In this document: positions 55,315 through 64,000 of the stretch, one piece after another
Position numbering within the stretch: position 1 is the stretch's first letter
How the letters are laid out: each line of letters starts with the position of its first letter
Assembly: GCA_002704225.1 (NCBI GenBank)
Contig: PAFU01000035.1
Coordinates: forward strand, 56,032-120,031
Direction: 5' to 3'
DNA from: Gammaproteobacteria bacterium
GTDB taxonomy: Bacteria > Pseudomonadota > Gammaproteobacteria > Pseudomonadales > Azotimanducaceae
DNA: 64,000 bases
Made by a program: the position numbers and the translations under genes
The notes under the pieces: model-generated
The model's input: the letters and a program-made list of their open reading frames with translations, nothing else
Database searches by the model: none
Told to the model about the DNA's origin: nothing

Positions 55315-56640
55315 CTATCCGCTCAGCAAACGCGACAAATTTCGATAATCTTCAGATATATCGGCACTTGTAGCGCGCAGTTCCGCAATTTTCCTGCAAG
55401 CATGCAGTACCGTTGTATGGTCTCTGCCGCCAAATGCGTCGCCAATCTCCGGGAGCGAATGATTTGTCAATTCCTTGGCTATTGCCATGGCAAGTTGCCT
55501 GGGTCTTGCTATTGTTCGACTTCGCCGCTTAGACAACAAATCACTAATCTTGATGTTGTAGTACTCAGCCGTTGTCTTTTGAATATTATCTATTGATATC
55601 TGACGGTCTTGTATTGCGAAAAGATCTCTCAATGCCCGCTTAACTTGATCAATCGAAATTCGACTGCCAGTGAAGCGTGCATTTGCGATGACTCTACGCA
55701 GCGCGCCCTCTAACTCTCTGACATTGGACCGAATGCGCTCAGCGATAAAGAATGCGACCTCTTGATCTAAGGGTACTCTTTCGGCTTCCGCTTTCTTCAT
55801 TAAAATAGCGACCCGCGTTTCAAGCTCAGGTGCTTCCACTTCTACCGTCAATCCCCAGACGAAACGCGATTTCAATCTGTCTTCAAGGCCATCTATTTCC
55901 CGCGGGTATTTGTCGCTTGTTAAAATCATCTGCTGTCCCTTTTCCAGCAGAGAGTTGAAGAGATGAAAGAATTCTTCCTGGGACCGCAATTTCTTCGCAA
56001 AAAATTGAATATCGTCAATCAATAGTGCGTCCACGGATCGATAAAATTGCATGAAGTCCTGCATTGTTCCGGTCTGCAAAGCCTTTACCATATCTTGCAC
56101 AAACCGCTGTGAATGCAGATACATGACTCGCGCATCTGGTTTTCGGCGCAAAATTTCGTTACCCACGGCCTGCATCAGGTGGGTTTTGCCCAGACCAACC
56201 CCACCGTACATGAGCAGTGGGTTATAGCTTTTCCCTGCGTTATCAGCGACTTGCGACGCTGCCGCCTTAGCAAGCTCGTTAGATTTTCCTTCAACAAAGG
56301 CGTCAAAGGTGAACTCTCGATTGAGGTTGTGCGCCACCCTCACTAGGTTTTCACCGTGTTTTAGACCTTGTTTGGGGTCAGCGCGCAACGGCTGAACTTC
56401 TCTCATACCACCCACTGAAAGAAGTACATCACCTCCTTCATTTAACGCAGCAAAATACTCGCTGATTCTGGTCAGATAGGTCGATCGTACTTTCTCTTCA
56501 ACGTAGATATTCGGCGCTAACAGCGTCAGCCTTCCCTTACTAAAATCTACCTGCAATGGACGCAGGTACGTCTCAAATTGATCGCCATTCGTCTCGCTCT
56601 GGAGTTGACCAAGGCATTGCTGCCACATTGCGTCGTTCAC
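55315..56640 (-). CDS. dnaA: Chromosomal replication initiator protein DnaA
   Basis: 441 residues, on the short side for gammaproteobacteria because domain II is reduced to roughly 20 residues. Domain I starts [14 protein letters not shown] from a GTG at 56640, as in E. coli. The AAA+ domain has Walker [18 protein letters not shown] and Walker [11 protein letters not shown]. Domain IV carries the DnaA signature [15 protein letters not shown] for DnaA-box recognition. Origin elements lie directly upstream. Confidence 0.98.
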   Translation of the reverse strand: MNDAMWQQCLGQLQSETNGDQFETYLRPLQVDFSKGRLTLLAPNIYVEEKVRSTYLTRISEYFAALNEGGDVLLSVGGMREVQPLRADPKQGLKHGENLVRVAHNLNREFTFDAFVEGKSNELAKAAASQVADNAGKSYNPLLMYGGVGLGKTHLMQAVGNEILRRKPDARVMYLHSQRFVQDMVKALQTGTMQDFMQFYRSVDALLIDDIQFFAKKLRSQEEFFHLFNSLLEKGQQMILTSDKYPREIDGLEDRLKSRFVWGLTVEVEAPELETRVAILMKKAEAERVPLDQEVAFFIAERIRSNVRELEGALRRVIANARFTGSRISIDQVKRALRDLFAIQDRQISIDNIQKTTAEYYNIKISDLLSKRRSRTIARPRQLAMAIAKELTNHSLPEIGDAFGGRDHTTVLHACRKIAELRATSADISEDYRNLSRLLSG

Positions 56641-56964
56641 TTCTTCTTGCCTCTTGGCTGCCTTCTCGGCCGCGCATGGGATTTGTCGTTCTACGTTGTC
56701 GTTCTGATGTGCGAACGTCTCTCTTTGAAGACTTCCTATTTTCAGCTCCCGTGTGCGCGCCTTGCCTCCTTCACACCTGGTAAAATGCTGTCACCATCGA
56801 ACAAAAGAGATTCTATGCCGAGCGTTCATCCCTACGCTATGCAATACCTCTTAATTTTTTACTTTATTTTAGTAACTGCGGGAAATCAGCGGCTTAGATA
56901 AACTATTTGACTCGTTTATCACCGGTCAACCGAACATAAGATGTGTGCAAAAAACTGCACAACC

Positions 56965-56973
56965 TGTGGATAA
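56965..56973 (-). promoter_or_regulatory. Perfect DnaA box
   Basis: TGTGGATAA on the plus strand, i.e. TTATCCACA on the minus strand. The only perfect box found in the origin region. Confidence 0.85.
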
Positions 56974-57033
56974 CTTTTATCCTACCAGTTATCCCAAAGT
57001 CCTCCCTCCGCCGTCAAGAGGTTTTGCACAAGT

Positions 57034-57066
57034 CCCAGATCGACGGTAAAGCACCGTCTCTCTGGG
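57034..57066. repeat. Strong hairpin inside oriC
   Basis: Two stacked stems: CCCAGA (57034-57039) with TCTGGG (57061-57066), and GACGGT (57042-57047) with ACCGTC (57053-57058), separated by a symmetric TC/TC internal loop and closed by AAAGC. It lies between the two DnaA boxes. No T-tract follows at full strength, so it is not a standard terminator; it may be a cruciform-forming origin element or part of a small RNA. Confidence 0.55.
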
Positions 57067-57143
57067 TTTCGATCGGTTACCCACAGACATCGGCTCTGCT
57101 AACAAACAACAACAAATCTCTATTTATATATTTATCTATTTAT

Positions 57144-57172
57144 TTGACAGCCTAAAGATCTGTTCATAGAAT
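57144..57172 (+). promoter_or_regulatory. Sigma-70 promoter for rpmH-rnpA-yidD-yidC
   Basis: TTGACA (57144-57149), 17-bp spacer, TAGAAT (57167-57172). Predicted start near 57179, about 85 nt before rpmH. The -35 lies at the end of the AT-rich unwinding tract, so transcription and origin opening share sequence. Confidence 0.82.
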
Positions 57173-57264
57173 CTGCCGCCCCGGAAAAACCGACTAGACA
57201 GATGACTGTCTTAGAACGGAAAATAGGGTCCTGTAATCTCTTCTGTTAAAAATCGAGTCTGGCA

Positions 57265-57399
57265 ATGAAAAGAACGTTCCAACCAAGCAACCTAAAGCGT
57301 AAGCGTACGCATGGTTTCCGCGCTCGTATGGCGACAAAAGCAGGTCGGCAAGTACTGAACGCCAGACGCGCCAAGGGTCGTAAACGCCTCACGGTCTGA
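57265..57399 (+). CDS. rpmH: 50S ribosomal protein L34
   Basis: 44 residues, the normal size. Starts [20 protein letters not shown] and continues with the invariant basic repeats to RKRLTV. Structural protein of the large ribosomal subunit. First gene of the rightward operon; its stop is 3 bp before the in-frame stop that bounds rnpA upstream. Confidence 0.97.
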   Translation: MKRTFQPSNLKRKRTHGFRARMATKAGRQVLNARRAKGRKRLTV

Positions 57400-57405
57400 T
57401 AGACC

Positions 57406-57756
57406 ATTACGGTCACTACTTTCCCCCGCAGCGCGCGCTTATTGCACGCGCAGCAATTCACCGAAGTGTTTCGCAACGGCCGTTTCTTGCGAAGGAAAGG
57501 CAACGTTCGGATTCGTTCTTTCGAATCAACGTCTGACAGTGCGCGATTGGGGGTCATCGTTCCAAAGAAAGGAAACCGGCTAGCGGTCCGAAGAAATCGC
57601 ATTAAGCGCATTGTCAGGGACGAGTTTAGGATGACCAGACATCGTCTAGTGTCAGCCGATATCATTGTTCATGTGATTGGTCCAATAGAGGATGCCGAGT
57701 TAGTGGCTTTATTGCGTCAAAATTTCGAGCGCTTGGCGACAGGGGAGAACCGATGA
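57406..57756 (+). CDS. rnpA: Ribonuclease P protein component (apparent AUU start)
   Basis: About 116 residues if started at ATT 57406. The conserved N-terminal [17 protein letters not shown] motif and the central RNR segment ([15 protein letters not shown]) identify RnpA, the protein that helps the RNA subunit bind pre-tRNA. The first ATG/GTG/TTG in frame is TTG at 57442, but starting there deletes the conserved FPRxxRLL. Upstream, before an in-frame TAG at 57400, the only start-like codon is ATT at 57406. So either AUU is used, as in infC, or the protein is truncated. Its stop overlaps the yidD start. Confidence 0.88.
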   Translation: MTVTTFPRSARLLHAQQFTEVFRNGRFLRRKGNVRIRSFESTSDSARLGVIVPKKGNRLAVRRNRIKRIVRDEFRMTRHRLVSADIIVHVIGPIEDAELVALLRQNFERLATGENR

Positions 57757-58100
57757 CCGATGCGCATCGTGACAGTAACGGCAGCAATCGCTACGTAACG
57801 GCTCTCTCATCAAGCATCGAACGGCTGGCAGAGGTAATAGGCCGCTCAATTGTGATCTGTTTGTTGATGCTCGTGAGAGGATATCAGCTTATGATTAGCC
57901 CCTTCACTCGGCCGCGTTGCCGATTTCAGCCAACCTGTTCGGAATATGCTCGACAAGCACTTAAGGAGCATGGACTTGCCCAAGGGCTGTGGTTGAGTGT
58001 TAAACGAATTGGCAGATGCCATCCTTTGAGTGATGGCGGCGTAGATCTAGTACCTAAGCCGCAAACTGATACGCCTTCACGGGCAAGCAACAAACCTTAG
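57753..58100 (+). CDS. yidD: Membrane protein insertion efficiency factor YidD
   Basis: 115 residues. A membrane-proximal amphipathic helix ([34 protein letters not shown] in parts at about 38-72) with the conserved cysteines, followed by [12 protein letters not shown]. The N-terminal 30 residues before the helix are longer than in E. coli. Helps YidC-dependent insertion. ATG overlaps the rnpA stop (ATGA); yidC follows 15 bp later. Confidence 0.93.
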   Translation: MTDAHRDSNGSNRYVTALSSSIERLAEVIGRSIVICLLMLVRGYQLMISPFTRPRCRFQPTCSEYARQALKEHGLAQGLWLSVKRIGRCHPLSDGGVDLVPKPQTDTPSRASNKP

Positions 58101-58115
58101 TTAGGAAACCAGTTG

Positions 58116-59813
58116 ATGTTACCTCCAGAAATTCAAAGGGTCGTCCTTCTGATTGGTATGGCTGCCACAGCTTATTTGCTGATATTGGCGTGGAATGACG
58201 ACATGGCGGCCGCAAAGGTTCCAACGGTTTATAGTGAAGCGCCATTAATGGCTCAGGAAGAACCGTTCACGACACCTGCTGTTGTAAAGGTGGATGAGTT
58301 TGCTCCTGGTGATACGGATATACCTGCTCCAACCGAGGCTGATACGTTTGTTGGTAGCCAACCTGTCGACATGTCGAGCCGATTGGTCAAAGTCGAAACT
58401 CCTGCGCTTTTGGTTTGGATTGACCTCAAGGGTGGTGACATTGTCCGAGTACAGTTGCCCACTTATCCGGTAACGTTGGAAGAACCCGATACCCCGTTTC
58501 TGCTGATGGATCAGAGCGCCACTCGCACCTACATAGCGCAGAGTGCGTTGATTGGTGCGGATGGCATTGATCGATCAGGAGAGCGACCGCTCTACTCAGC
58601 GTCCAGTTCAAATGTGCGCTTCAACGATGGTGGCGAGATCGCGCTTCAGACCACCGCTGACGGTGCCAAAGTAACGAAGACGTTTGTGTTTGAGGCGGAC
58701 AGTCATTTGATCGATGTGCGCTACGACGTGACGAATTTGGACCAACAGCCTAAGACCATGCGCATGCTTTCCCAAATTAAGCGTGATCGCCTACCTCCTT
58801 CAACAGATGAAACGGTGCCGTTAGCCCCCTCCCCCTACTTGGGCGGTGCGCTGACTACGGAAGAAAACAACTACGAAAAAATCGACTTCGACGACATAGA
58901 TGAAGGCAGCTTTGAGGCAACCACTACGGGTGGTTGGGTGGCATTTTTACAGCACTATTTTCTAACGGCGTGGGTCGCTCCAGAGAACCAGGCAACGTCG
59001 TATCACGCCCGCAAGACATCGGACGGCTACTACCTGTTCGGATTCACTGGCCAGAATCAAACCATCAGCAGTGGCGAGAAAGGTACCTGGACCGCTCGGT
59101 TCTACGCGGGTCCCAAGGACCAAGTGGTGCTTGAAGACATATCTCCTCATCTCAATCTGACCGTGGACTACGGTTTTCTGTGGTGGATCGCCATACCGCT
59201 GTTTAAAGCGTTGACGTTTTTCCATGGCATCGTCGGTAATTGGGGCGTGGCCATTATCTTGCTTACGTTCTCAGTCAAGGCATTGTTGGCAGGATTTTCG
59301 GCCAAGGGATATCGGTCCATGGCGAATATGCGTCGGGTAGCACCAGCGATGAAACGCCTGCAAGAACGTTACTCAAACGACAGAGAAAAACTTTCCAAAG
59401 AAATGATGGCTCTCTATCAAAAGGAAGGAGCGAATCCACTGGGCAGTTGTTTACCCATGTTGCTGCCAATGCCGGTATTTCTAGCCCTCTACTGGGTGCT
59501 CCTGGAATCCGTCGAACTGCGTCAGGCGCCATTTATTTTCTGGATTAATGACTTAGCGGCTATGGACCCTTATTTCATTTTACCGCTGTTAATGGGTGCC
59601 AGTACCTACTTGATGCAGGCCCTGAACCCTCAGGTTGGGGATCCAATGCAGGTGCGTATTATGAAGCTGATGCCCATCATGTTCACCGTACTGTTCTTAT
59701 TTTTCCCGGCTGGCCTAGTTTTGTACTGGTTGGTCAACAACCTGCTGTCACTGGCGCAACAGACCTATGTCTATCGAAAAGTAGAGAGAGAACAGGCTGC
59801 CAGAACGAAGTAG
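58116..59813 (+). CDS. yidC: Membrane protein insertase YidC
   Basis: 565 residues, gram-negative form: an N-terminal membrane helix (VVLLIGMAATAYLLILAW), a large periplasmic beta-supersandwich (about 60-340) and five C-terminal helices including NWGVAIILLTFSVKALL, MPVFLALYWVLLESVELRQAPF and FFPAGLVLYWLVNNLLSL, with the hydrophilic-groove Arg in GYRSMANMRR. The acidic linker after the first helix (residues 28-85) is long. ATG 58116 with AGGA 9 bases upstream; a TTG one codon earlier is also possible. Confidence 0.97.
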   Translation: MLPPEIQRVVLLIGMAATAYLLILAWNDDMAAAKVPTVYSEAPLMAQEEPFTTPAVVKVDEFAPGDTDIPAPTEADTFVGSQPVDMSSRLVKVETPALLVWIDLKGGDIVRVQLPTYPVTLEEPDTPFLLMDQSATRTYIAQSALIGADGIDRSGERPLYSASSSNVRFNDGGEIALQTTADGAKVTKTFVFEADSHLIDVRYDVTNLDQQPKTMRMLSQIKRDRLPPSTDETVPLAPSPYLGGALTTEENNYEKIDFDDIDEGSFEATTTGGWVAFLQHYFLTAWVAPENQATSYHARKTSDGYYLFGFTGQNQTISSGEKGTWTARFYAGPKDQVVLEDISPHLNLTVDYGFLWWIAIPLFKALTFFHGIVGNWGVAIILLTFSVKALLAGFSAKGYRSMANMRRVAPAMKRLQERYSNDREKLSKEMMALYQKEGANPLGSCLPMLLPMPVFLALYWVLLESVELRQAPFIFWINDLAAMDPYFILPLLMGASTYLMQALNPQVGDPMQVRIMKLMPIMFTVLFLFFPAGLVLYWLVNNLLSLAQQTYVYRKVEREQAARTK

Positions 59814-59844
59814 TCTGCCAACTTAAACGGACATACCCAAAAGA

Positions 59845-61230
59845 ATGGCCGCAACGGATACAGACTTAATTTGCGCAATTGCAACGCCGCCAGGAGAAGG
59901 TGGCGTCGGGGTCATCCGTTTATCAGGACCGTCAGCCAAAGAGCTCGCTCAATCTCTAGTGACAGTAGAGCTCAAACCGCGCAGAGCACATTACAGTCGC
60001 TTCATAGCGAAAGACGAGATTTTAGATGACGGTATCGTTATCTGGTTTCCGGGTCCGAACTCCTTTACCGGCGAGGATATTGTAGAACTGCAGGGTCACG
60101 GCGGGCCGGTTGTTCAGCAAACCCTGTTGAATACTCTGTGTGAGCGAGGGGCCCGGCTGGCTCGACCGGGAGAATTCAGCGAACGAGCCTTTCTCAACGG
60201 CAAGCTGGATTTGGTTCAGGCCGAAGCGATAGCGGATTTGATTGCCGCGAAATCTACTGCCGCCGCCAAAGCAGCCTTGTCGTCTTTTCAGGGCGTCTTT
60301 TCAGAAAAGGTAACCGCGCTTGCCAACCGTTTGAAGCGCATGCGGGTAGAGATTGAGGCAGCGATTGATTTTCCTGATGAAGATATCGAAATATTGGAAC
60401 AAGCACAGGTGGCACAAACCCTAGCCGTGCTTATCGACGATACAAAGACATTGCTTGCGCAGGCGGAACAAGGCCGCAAACTCAGTCAAGGTATGACCGT
60501 TGCTTTAGTTGGTGAACCCAATGTCGGTAAATCCAGTTTGCTCAATGCACTATCCGGAGAGGAAGCGGCTATCGTCACTGAGATCCCGGGCACCACGCGT
60601 GATTTGCTCAAAGTCGACGTCGTCATAAATGGTGTTCCGCTGCGTTTGGTGGATACTGCTGGGCTCAGAGACAGCGACGATGCCGTTGAACGTATTGGTG
60701 TCGAGAGAGCTCGTGAGCAGATAACGAATGCAGATTATGTTGCCGTGGTGATGTCAGCGAGCACGTTGCTTTCCTCTGGTTCCGAAGCGGTATCTCAAGA
60801 CTTTTTGCTGCAAGCGTTAGATAATCTTGGCGGTCTTGGCACTACGGTGGCAGCAGAAGACTTGCACCTGGTCATTAACAAAATCGATCTGGGTGTACCG
60901 GTGGTCGATCAGGCGATAAGGCATCGCGTTTCCTTGGTTTCGGCCAAAGAAGGAGATGGTTTGAAAGCCTTTGCAGCAGCATTGGCCAATGCGGGAGGGA
61001 CTGGTGGCGACTATGCGGGATTCTCTGCGAGAGCACGTCATGTGCAAGCCCTGCAAAACACTTGCGAAAGACTCAAAGACGCACAAGTCAGCTTGAGTCG
61101 ACAAAACGGACCTGAATTGGTTGCAGAAGACTGTCTACTTGCCCACCAAACCTTGGGCGAAATTGTGGGGACACTGACGCCGGACGATCTGTTAGGGGAA
61201 ATTTTTTCGACTTTCTGTATCGGTAAATAG
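59845..61230 (+). CDS. mnmE: tRNA modification GTPase MnmE (TrmE)
   Basis: 461 residues: N-terminal tetrahydrofolate-binding domain (TDLICAIATPPGEGGVGVIRLSG), helical domain, and an inserted G domain with GEPNVGKSS, EIPGTTRD, DTAGLRD and NKID. The C-terminal CIGK has the essential Cys458. With MnmG it makes carboxymethylaminomethyl-uridine at tRNA wobble position 34. A short CGGGA/TCCCG hairpin (61240-61253) lies between it and mnmG. Confidence 0.97.
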   Translation: MAATDTDLICAIATPPGEGGVGVIRLSGPSAKELAQSLVTVELKPRRAHYSRFIAKDEILDDGIVIWFPGPNSFTGEDIVELQGHGGPVVQQTLLNTLCERGARLARPGEFSERAFLNGKLDLVQAEAIADLIAAKSTAAAKAALSSFQGVFSEKVTALANRLKRMRVEIEAAIDFPDEDIEILEQAQVAQTLAVLIDDTKTLLAQAEQGRKLSQGMTVALVGEPNVGKSSLLNALSGEEAAIVTEIPGTTRDLLKVDVVINGVPLRLVDTAGLRDSDDAVERIGVERAREQITNADYVAVVMSASTLLSSGSEAVSQDFLLQALDNLGGLGTTVAAEDLHLVINKIDLGVPVVDQAIRHRVSLVSAKEGDGLKAFAAALANAGGTGGDYAGFSARARHVQALQNTCERLKDAQVSLSRQNGPELVAEDCLLAHQTLGEIVGTLTPDDLLGEIFSTFCIGK

Positions 61231-61335
61231 ATCCGACAACGGGAAGTCTCCCGGTTTATATTGTTGGGAACGCGTCTGTTTTTCCCATTTGATCTCTCTA
61301 TACTAGCGCGCCCAAATTATAGCCCGGGGAACCTT

Positions 61336-63213
61336 ATGGATTTTCCTGACAAATTCGATGTCATTGTGATTGGTGGTGGACACGCGGGTACCGAAGCCGC
61401 TGCCGCCTCGGCCCGGATGGGCGCCAAAACGTTGCTACTGACCCAGAACATCGAAACCATCGGACAAATGTCCTGCAATCCCGCAATTGGCGGTATCGGC
61501 AAGAGTCATCTTGTTGCAGAGATCGATGCGTTGGATGGCGTGATGGGGCGTGCCACGGACCAAGCCGGCATTCATTTCCGTGTGCTCAATGCCAGCAAGG
61601 GCCCGGCGGTTCGAGGGACTAGGGCGCAAGCGGACAGAGCACTATATAAAAATGCTGTTCGGGACATTTTAGAACATCAACCTAACTTGAGTCTGTTCCA
61701 GCAATCCGTTGTGGACTTAGTGGTCGAAGGCGACAAAGTGGTCGGTTGTGAAACCCAGATGGGTTTGATCTTTCGAGCGACCAGTGTGGTGCTGACCACC
61801 GGAACGTTTTTGGGTGGAAAAATCCACATAGGGCACGAACAGCACCCCGGGGGGCGGGCAGGCGATGCACCCGCGAATGCCTTGGCCGAGCGACTCAGGG
61901 CCCTGCCATTTCGGGTTGGACGCCTCAAAACAGGCACCCCTCCCCGTATTGATGGACGCACCGTAGATTACTCTCAATTGGAATATCAACCCGGAGACGA
62001 TCCTCGCCCGGTGATGTCTCAAATGAGTTGCCGAGAAGATCACCCGACACAGGTGCATTGTCATATCACCTATACCAACGAGCGCACTCACCAGATTATC
62101 CGTGAAAACCTTGAAAAAAGTGCCATGTACAGCGGTAACATTGAAGGGGTCGGCCCGCGGTACTGTCCGAGTATCGAGGACAAAGTCGTTCGCTTTGCCG
62201 ATAAACCCAGTCACCAGATTTTCATAGAACCTGAAGGCCTCAATACCACGGAGCTTTATCCCAATGGCGTTTCTACGAGCCTACCTTTTTCAGTTCAAAT
62301 GCAATTCATTCGCTCTATGCTGGGCTTTGAGAACGCACACATTTCTCGGCCCGGTTACGCCATCGAATACGATTACTTTGACCCACGAGACTTGAATCAC
62401 ACCTTAGAAACTACCGCGATGGAGGGGTTGTTTTTCGCAGGACAAATCAATGGCACCACCGGATATGAGGAAGCCGGTGCACAAGGCCTGCTGGCGGGAA
62501 TCAATGCCGCCTGTAGAGCCCTGGGCAAACAACCCTGGGAACCGCGCCGGGACGAAGCCTATATCGGTGTTATGGTCGATGATTTGATTCACCTGGGCAC
62601 CACAGAGCCTTACCGAATGTTTACCAGTCGTGCAGAGTTCCGACTTCGGCTGCGTCAGGACAATGCTGACCAGCGCCTGATGCCCCTCGGAATGGCGCTG
62701 GGTTTGATCGGTCCAGAGCGGCAAATGGCCTACGACGCCAAAATGCGAACTTTGGCGGAAACAGCCAAACAGTTGAAAAAAGATCAAGTGTTTCCAGACA
62801 GCGACTTAGCAAAAGCGCTGGGCTTAGATTTGCGTCGCGAAACGACTCTCGAAGAGTGTTTGCGACGACCGGAGATCGGTGCGGCAGATGTGGCAGGAGC
62901 CTTAGGAATGGATGTTGATCAAGGCGGGGAATTTAAAGCGTTAGAGCAGTTTGAAATAGAGACGAAATACGCAGGCTATATCAAACGTCAGGACGACGAG
63001 ATTGAAAAGATACGTCGCCACGAAGGCTTGCGTATTCCGGCCGAACTGAATTTTATGCAGATCGATGGCCTGTCCAACGAGTTGCGGCAAAAGCTGGACC
63101 ATCACAAGCCTGATTCCTTGGCCAGAGCTGCGAGAATACCGGGGATGACGCCAGCGGCTTTATCCATTTTATTGGTGCATGCGAAGGCAAAGCAGTCGGC
63201 GGTTGCGTCCTGA
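61336..63213 (+). CDS. mnmG: tRNA uridine 5-carboxymethylaminomethyl modification enzyme MnmG (GidA)
   Basis: 625 residues, standard length. FAD-binding [21 protein letters not shown], then [28 protein letters not shown] and the [17 protein letters not shown] segment, with conserved Cys in the active region. The C-terminal helical domain binds MnmE and tRNA. ATG 61336 has GGGGA 5 bases upstream; the upstream frame start at 61261 is rejected. A possible -10 TATACT lies at 61299-61304. Its stop overlaps the rsmG start. Confidence 0.97.
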   Translation: MDFPDKFDVIVIGGGHAGTEAAAASARMGAKTLLLTQNIETIGQMSCNPAIGGIGKSHLVAEIDALDGVMGRATDQAGIHFRVLNASKGPAVRGTRAQADRALYKNAVRDILEHQPNLSLFQQSVVDLVVEGDKVVGCETQMGLIFRATSVVLTTGTFLGGKIHIGHEQHPGGRAGDAPANALAERLRALPFRVGRLKTGTPPRIDGRTVDYSQLEYQPGDDPRPVMSQMSCREDHPTQVHCHITYTNERTHQIIRENLEKSAMYSGNIEGVGPRYCPSIEDKVVRFADKPSHQIFIEPEGLNTTELYPNGVSTSLPFSVQMQFIRSMLGFENAHISRPGYAIEYDYFDPRDLNHTLETTAMEGLFFAGQINGTTGYEEAGAQGLLAGINAACRALGKQPWEPRRDEAYIGVMVDDLIHLGTTEPYRMFTSRAEFRLRLRQDNADQRLMPLGMALGLIGPERQMAYDAKMRTLAETAKQLKKDQVFPDSDLAKALGLDLRRETTLEECLRRPEIGAADVAGALGMDVDQGGEFKALEQFEIETKYAGYIKRQDDEIEKIRRHEGLRIPAELNFMQIDGLSNELRQKLDHHKPDSLARAARIPGMTPAALSILLVHAKAKQSAVAS

Positions 63214-63917
63214 GCGCTCGTGAGAACAGGCTGCTCGACGATGCACGCGCCCTAGGTGTCGAGATCGGGGCTGAACAGGCGAAACAACTGGTGGTATTTG
63301 CACAGCTGATTGAAAAGTGGAACAAAGGCATGAACCTTGTGTCTCGCAGAGACATTGTTCGATTGGACTCGCGCCACTTGCTCGACAGTTTGGCCGCCAT
63401 ACCCTACGTCCAGGGTAAGACACTGCTTGATGTTGGCACGGGTCCGGGTTTACCCGGTATACCACTCGCTATCGCTCAACCAAATGTTTCGATAACACTG
63501 TGGGAACGTATGGCTCGCCGCGTTCGATTTTTGCAGATGGCATGCCGAGAGTTGGGCCTAAAGAATGTGACCATTCGAGAATGCGATATTGAAAAGGCGA
63601 TTCGCACCCCGGAGAGTACCGCCTACGACACGATTGTCGCCAGAGCCGTTGCGCCGGTTGAAACGCTCTGGCCCATGTTGCGCGACCACCTAAGCGCTGA
63701 CGGCTGTCTTATCGTATACAGTCATATAGCCAAACCCAATGACCTGCAACAAAACGGCGAAGCGGCCCAAGAGCGTGTAGTAAGAGGGTCACCGTTTGCT
63801 GGTTTGAAAGAAGTGGCCTACTCCGTGCCAGGATTAGCAAATGAACATTACTTGCAGCTCATGTCCAAGGGCGCTGGGAACGGGCAACAGGCGGTTCAAA
63901 CGTCGTCTCATGAATAA
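63210..63917 (+). CDS. rsmG: 16S rRNA (guanine-527-N7)-methyltransferase RsmG (GidB); apparent CUG start
   Basis: 235 residues if started at CTG 63210, which overlaps the mnmG stop as CTGA. SAM motif [16 protein letters not shown] and the [17 protein letters not shown] segment are diagnostic; the residues [44 protein letters not shown] align with the N-terminus of family members such as E. coli RsmG. The first ATG/GTG/TTG in frame is GTG at 63291, which would remove 27 conserved residues. I therefore favour CUG with translational coupling to mnmG. The enzyme methylates G527 of 16S rRNA; its loss gives low-level streptomycin resistance in other bacteria. Confidence 0.9.
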   Translation: MSARENRLLDDARALGVEIGAEQAKQLVVFAQLIEKWNKGMNLVSRRDIVRLDSRHLLDSLAAIPYVQGKTLLDVGTGPGLPGIPLAIAQPNVSITLWERMARRVRFLQMACRELGLKNVTIRECDIEKAIRTPESTAYDTIVARAVAPVETLWPMLRDHLSADGCLIVYSHIAKPNDLQQNGEAAQERVVRGSPFAGLKEVAYSVPGLANEHYLQLMSKGAGNGQQAVQTSSHE

Positions 63918-63927
63918 CGGTGAATCA

Positions 63928-64000
63928 GTGAATAAAGTCATTGCTGTCGCAAATCAAAAGGGCGGAGTGGGAAAAACCACAACCAGCGTCAACCTCAGTG
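63928..64000 (+). CDS. parA: Chromosome-partitioning ATPase ParA (Soj), N-terminus only
   Basis: Truncated by the right edge. The visible residues VNKVIAVANQKGGVGKTTTSVNLS form the deviant Walker A box of ParA/MinD ATPases. GTG 63928 with GGTGA 4 bases upstream matches the family start; an ATG at 63910 overlapping the rsmG end is an alternative. The mnmG-rsmG-parA order is canonical; parB should follow. With the two parS sites in recF it completes ParABS near oriC. Confidence 0.9.
   Translation, partial: MNKVIAVANQKGGVGKTTTSVNLS

Larger units (their letters stand above)
56890..57180. other. oriC: Chromosomal replication origin oriC
   Basis: Non-coding stretch between divergent dnaA and rpmH, where the Pseudomonas origin also lies. 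It contains a perfect DnaA box TTATCCACA (minus, 56965-56973), a one-mismatch box TTACCCACA (57077-57085), looser TTATCC-like elements at 56978 and 56989, and an AT-rich duplex-unwinding tract at 57101-57149 (9 G/C in 49 bases, TATTTATATATTTATCTATT). GATC sites occur at 57039, 57071 and 57157. Between 56641 and 56890 I see nothing beyond the presumed dnaA promoter region. Confidence 0.85.

Noticed and set aside
56943..57155. 70-codon frame in oriC
   Set aside because: Runs through the DnaA boxes and AT-rich tract; no ribosome site.
61240..61253. Terminator between mnmE and mnmG
   Set aside because: Only a 5-bp stem without a proper T-tract; at most a weak attenuator.

Overview
This 64 kb window is the replication-origin region of a gammaproteobacterial chromosome, with the housekeeping order of a marine or aquatic relative of the Pseudomonadales/Cellvibrionales. 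The support is: oriC between dnaA and rpmH; dnaA-dnaN-recF-gyrB reading leftward and rpmH-rnpA-yidD-yidC-mnmE-mnmG-rsmG-parA reading rightward; the tag, acyltransferase, trkH-trkA-rsmB-fmt-def and dprA-purE-tsaC-aroE blocks; cytochrome c4/dsbA/engB/polA together; and a caa3-type cytochrome oxidase operon. I cannot name the genus. I see no insertion sequences, CRISPR arrays, prophage, rRNA or tRNA genes.

Region by region. 1-4.8 kb: nitrogen control (glnK-amtB), ubiK-comM, and a TorF-type outer-membrane protein. Both minus-strand transcription units carry good sigma-54 promoters with NtrC-like operators about 160-240 bp upstream. 4.7-10.8 kb: cytochrome c5, isovaleryl-CoA dehydrogenase, a class-III aminotransferase, an SDR, alanine racemase and a diheme cytochrome c4. 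10.9-22.4 kb: the accessory stretch, holding an esterase, an atypical SDR, a small lipoprotein with a flavin/F420-type split-barrel look, a CDP-alcohol phosphatidyltransferase beside an LPG-synthase-TM-like membrane protein, a serine hydrolase with an M20 peptidase, a luciferase-like oxidoreductase, a TesB thioesterase, and a two-domain lipoprotein joining a Notum/pectin-acetylesterase hydrolase to a B3-like metallo-beta-lactamase fold. 22.4-28.3 kb: arfB, dsbA, a second cytochrome c4, engB, polA and a DUF2782 protein.

28.3-39.7 kb is respiratory and redox: the ergothioneine genes egtB-egtD, then the haem/copper assembly genes (sco1, ctaB, ctaA, a second Sco-like protein, surf1), then ctaC-ctaD-ctaG-ctaE, which encode an aa3-type oxidase whose subunit II carries a fused cytochrome c domain. 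The oxidase operon appears to have a leader of about 360 nt with an inverted repeat and a possible 27-residue peptide. 39.8-50.5 kb: yheV, aroE, tsaC, purE, dprA, then def-fmt-rsmB-trkA-trkH in the opposite direction, a lysophospholipid acyltransferase and tag.

50.5-64 kb is the origin. Two perfect 16-bp parS palindromes lie inside recF, both read as Phe-His-Val-Glu-Gln, and parA begins at the right edge, so ParABS and oriC are neighbours. oriC holds a perfect DnaA box, a near-match box, an AT-rich unwinding tract, a strong hairpin, and the rpmH promoter embedded in its right end. Start-codon use is notable: many TTG and GTG starts, and two genes whose conserved N-termini can only be reached from AUU (rnpA) or CUG (rsmG). 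The best candidates for new biology are the Notum-MBL fusion lipoprotein, the paired sigma-54/NtrC module that includes the TorF porin, the oxidase leader with its peptide, and the rnpA/rsmG start codons.
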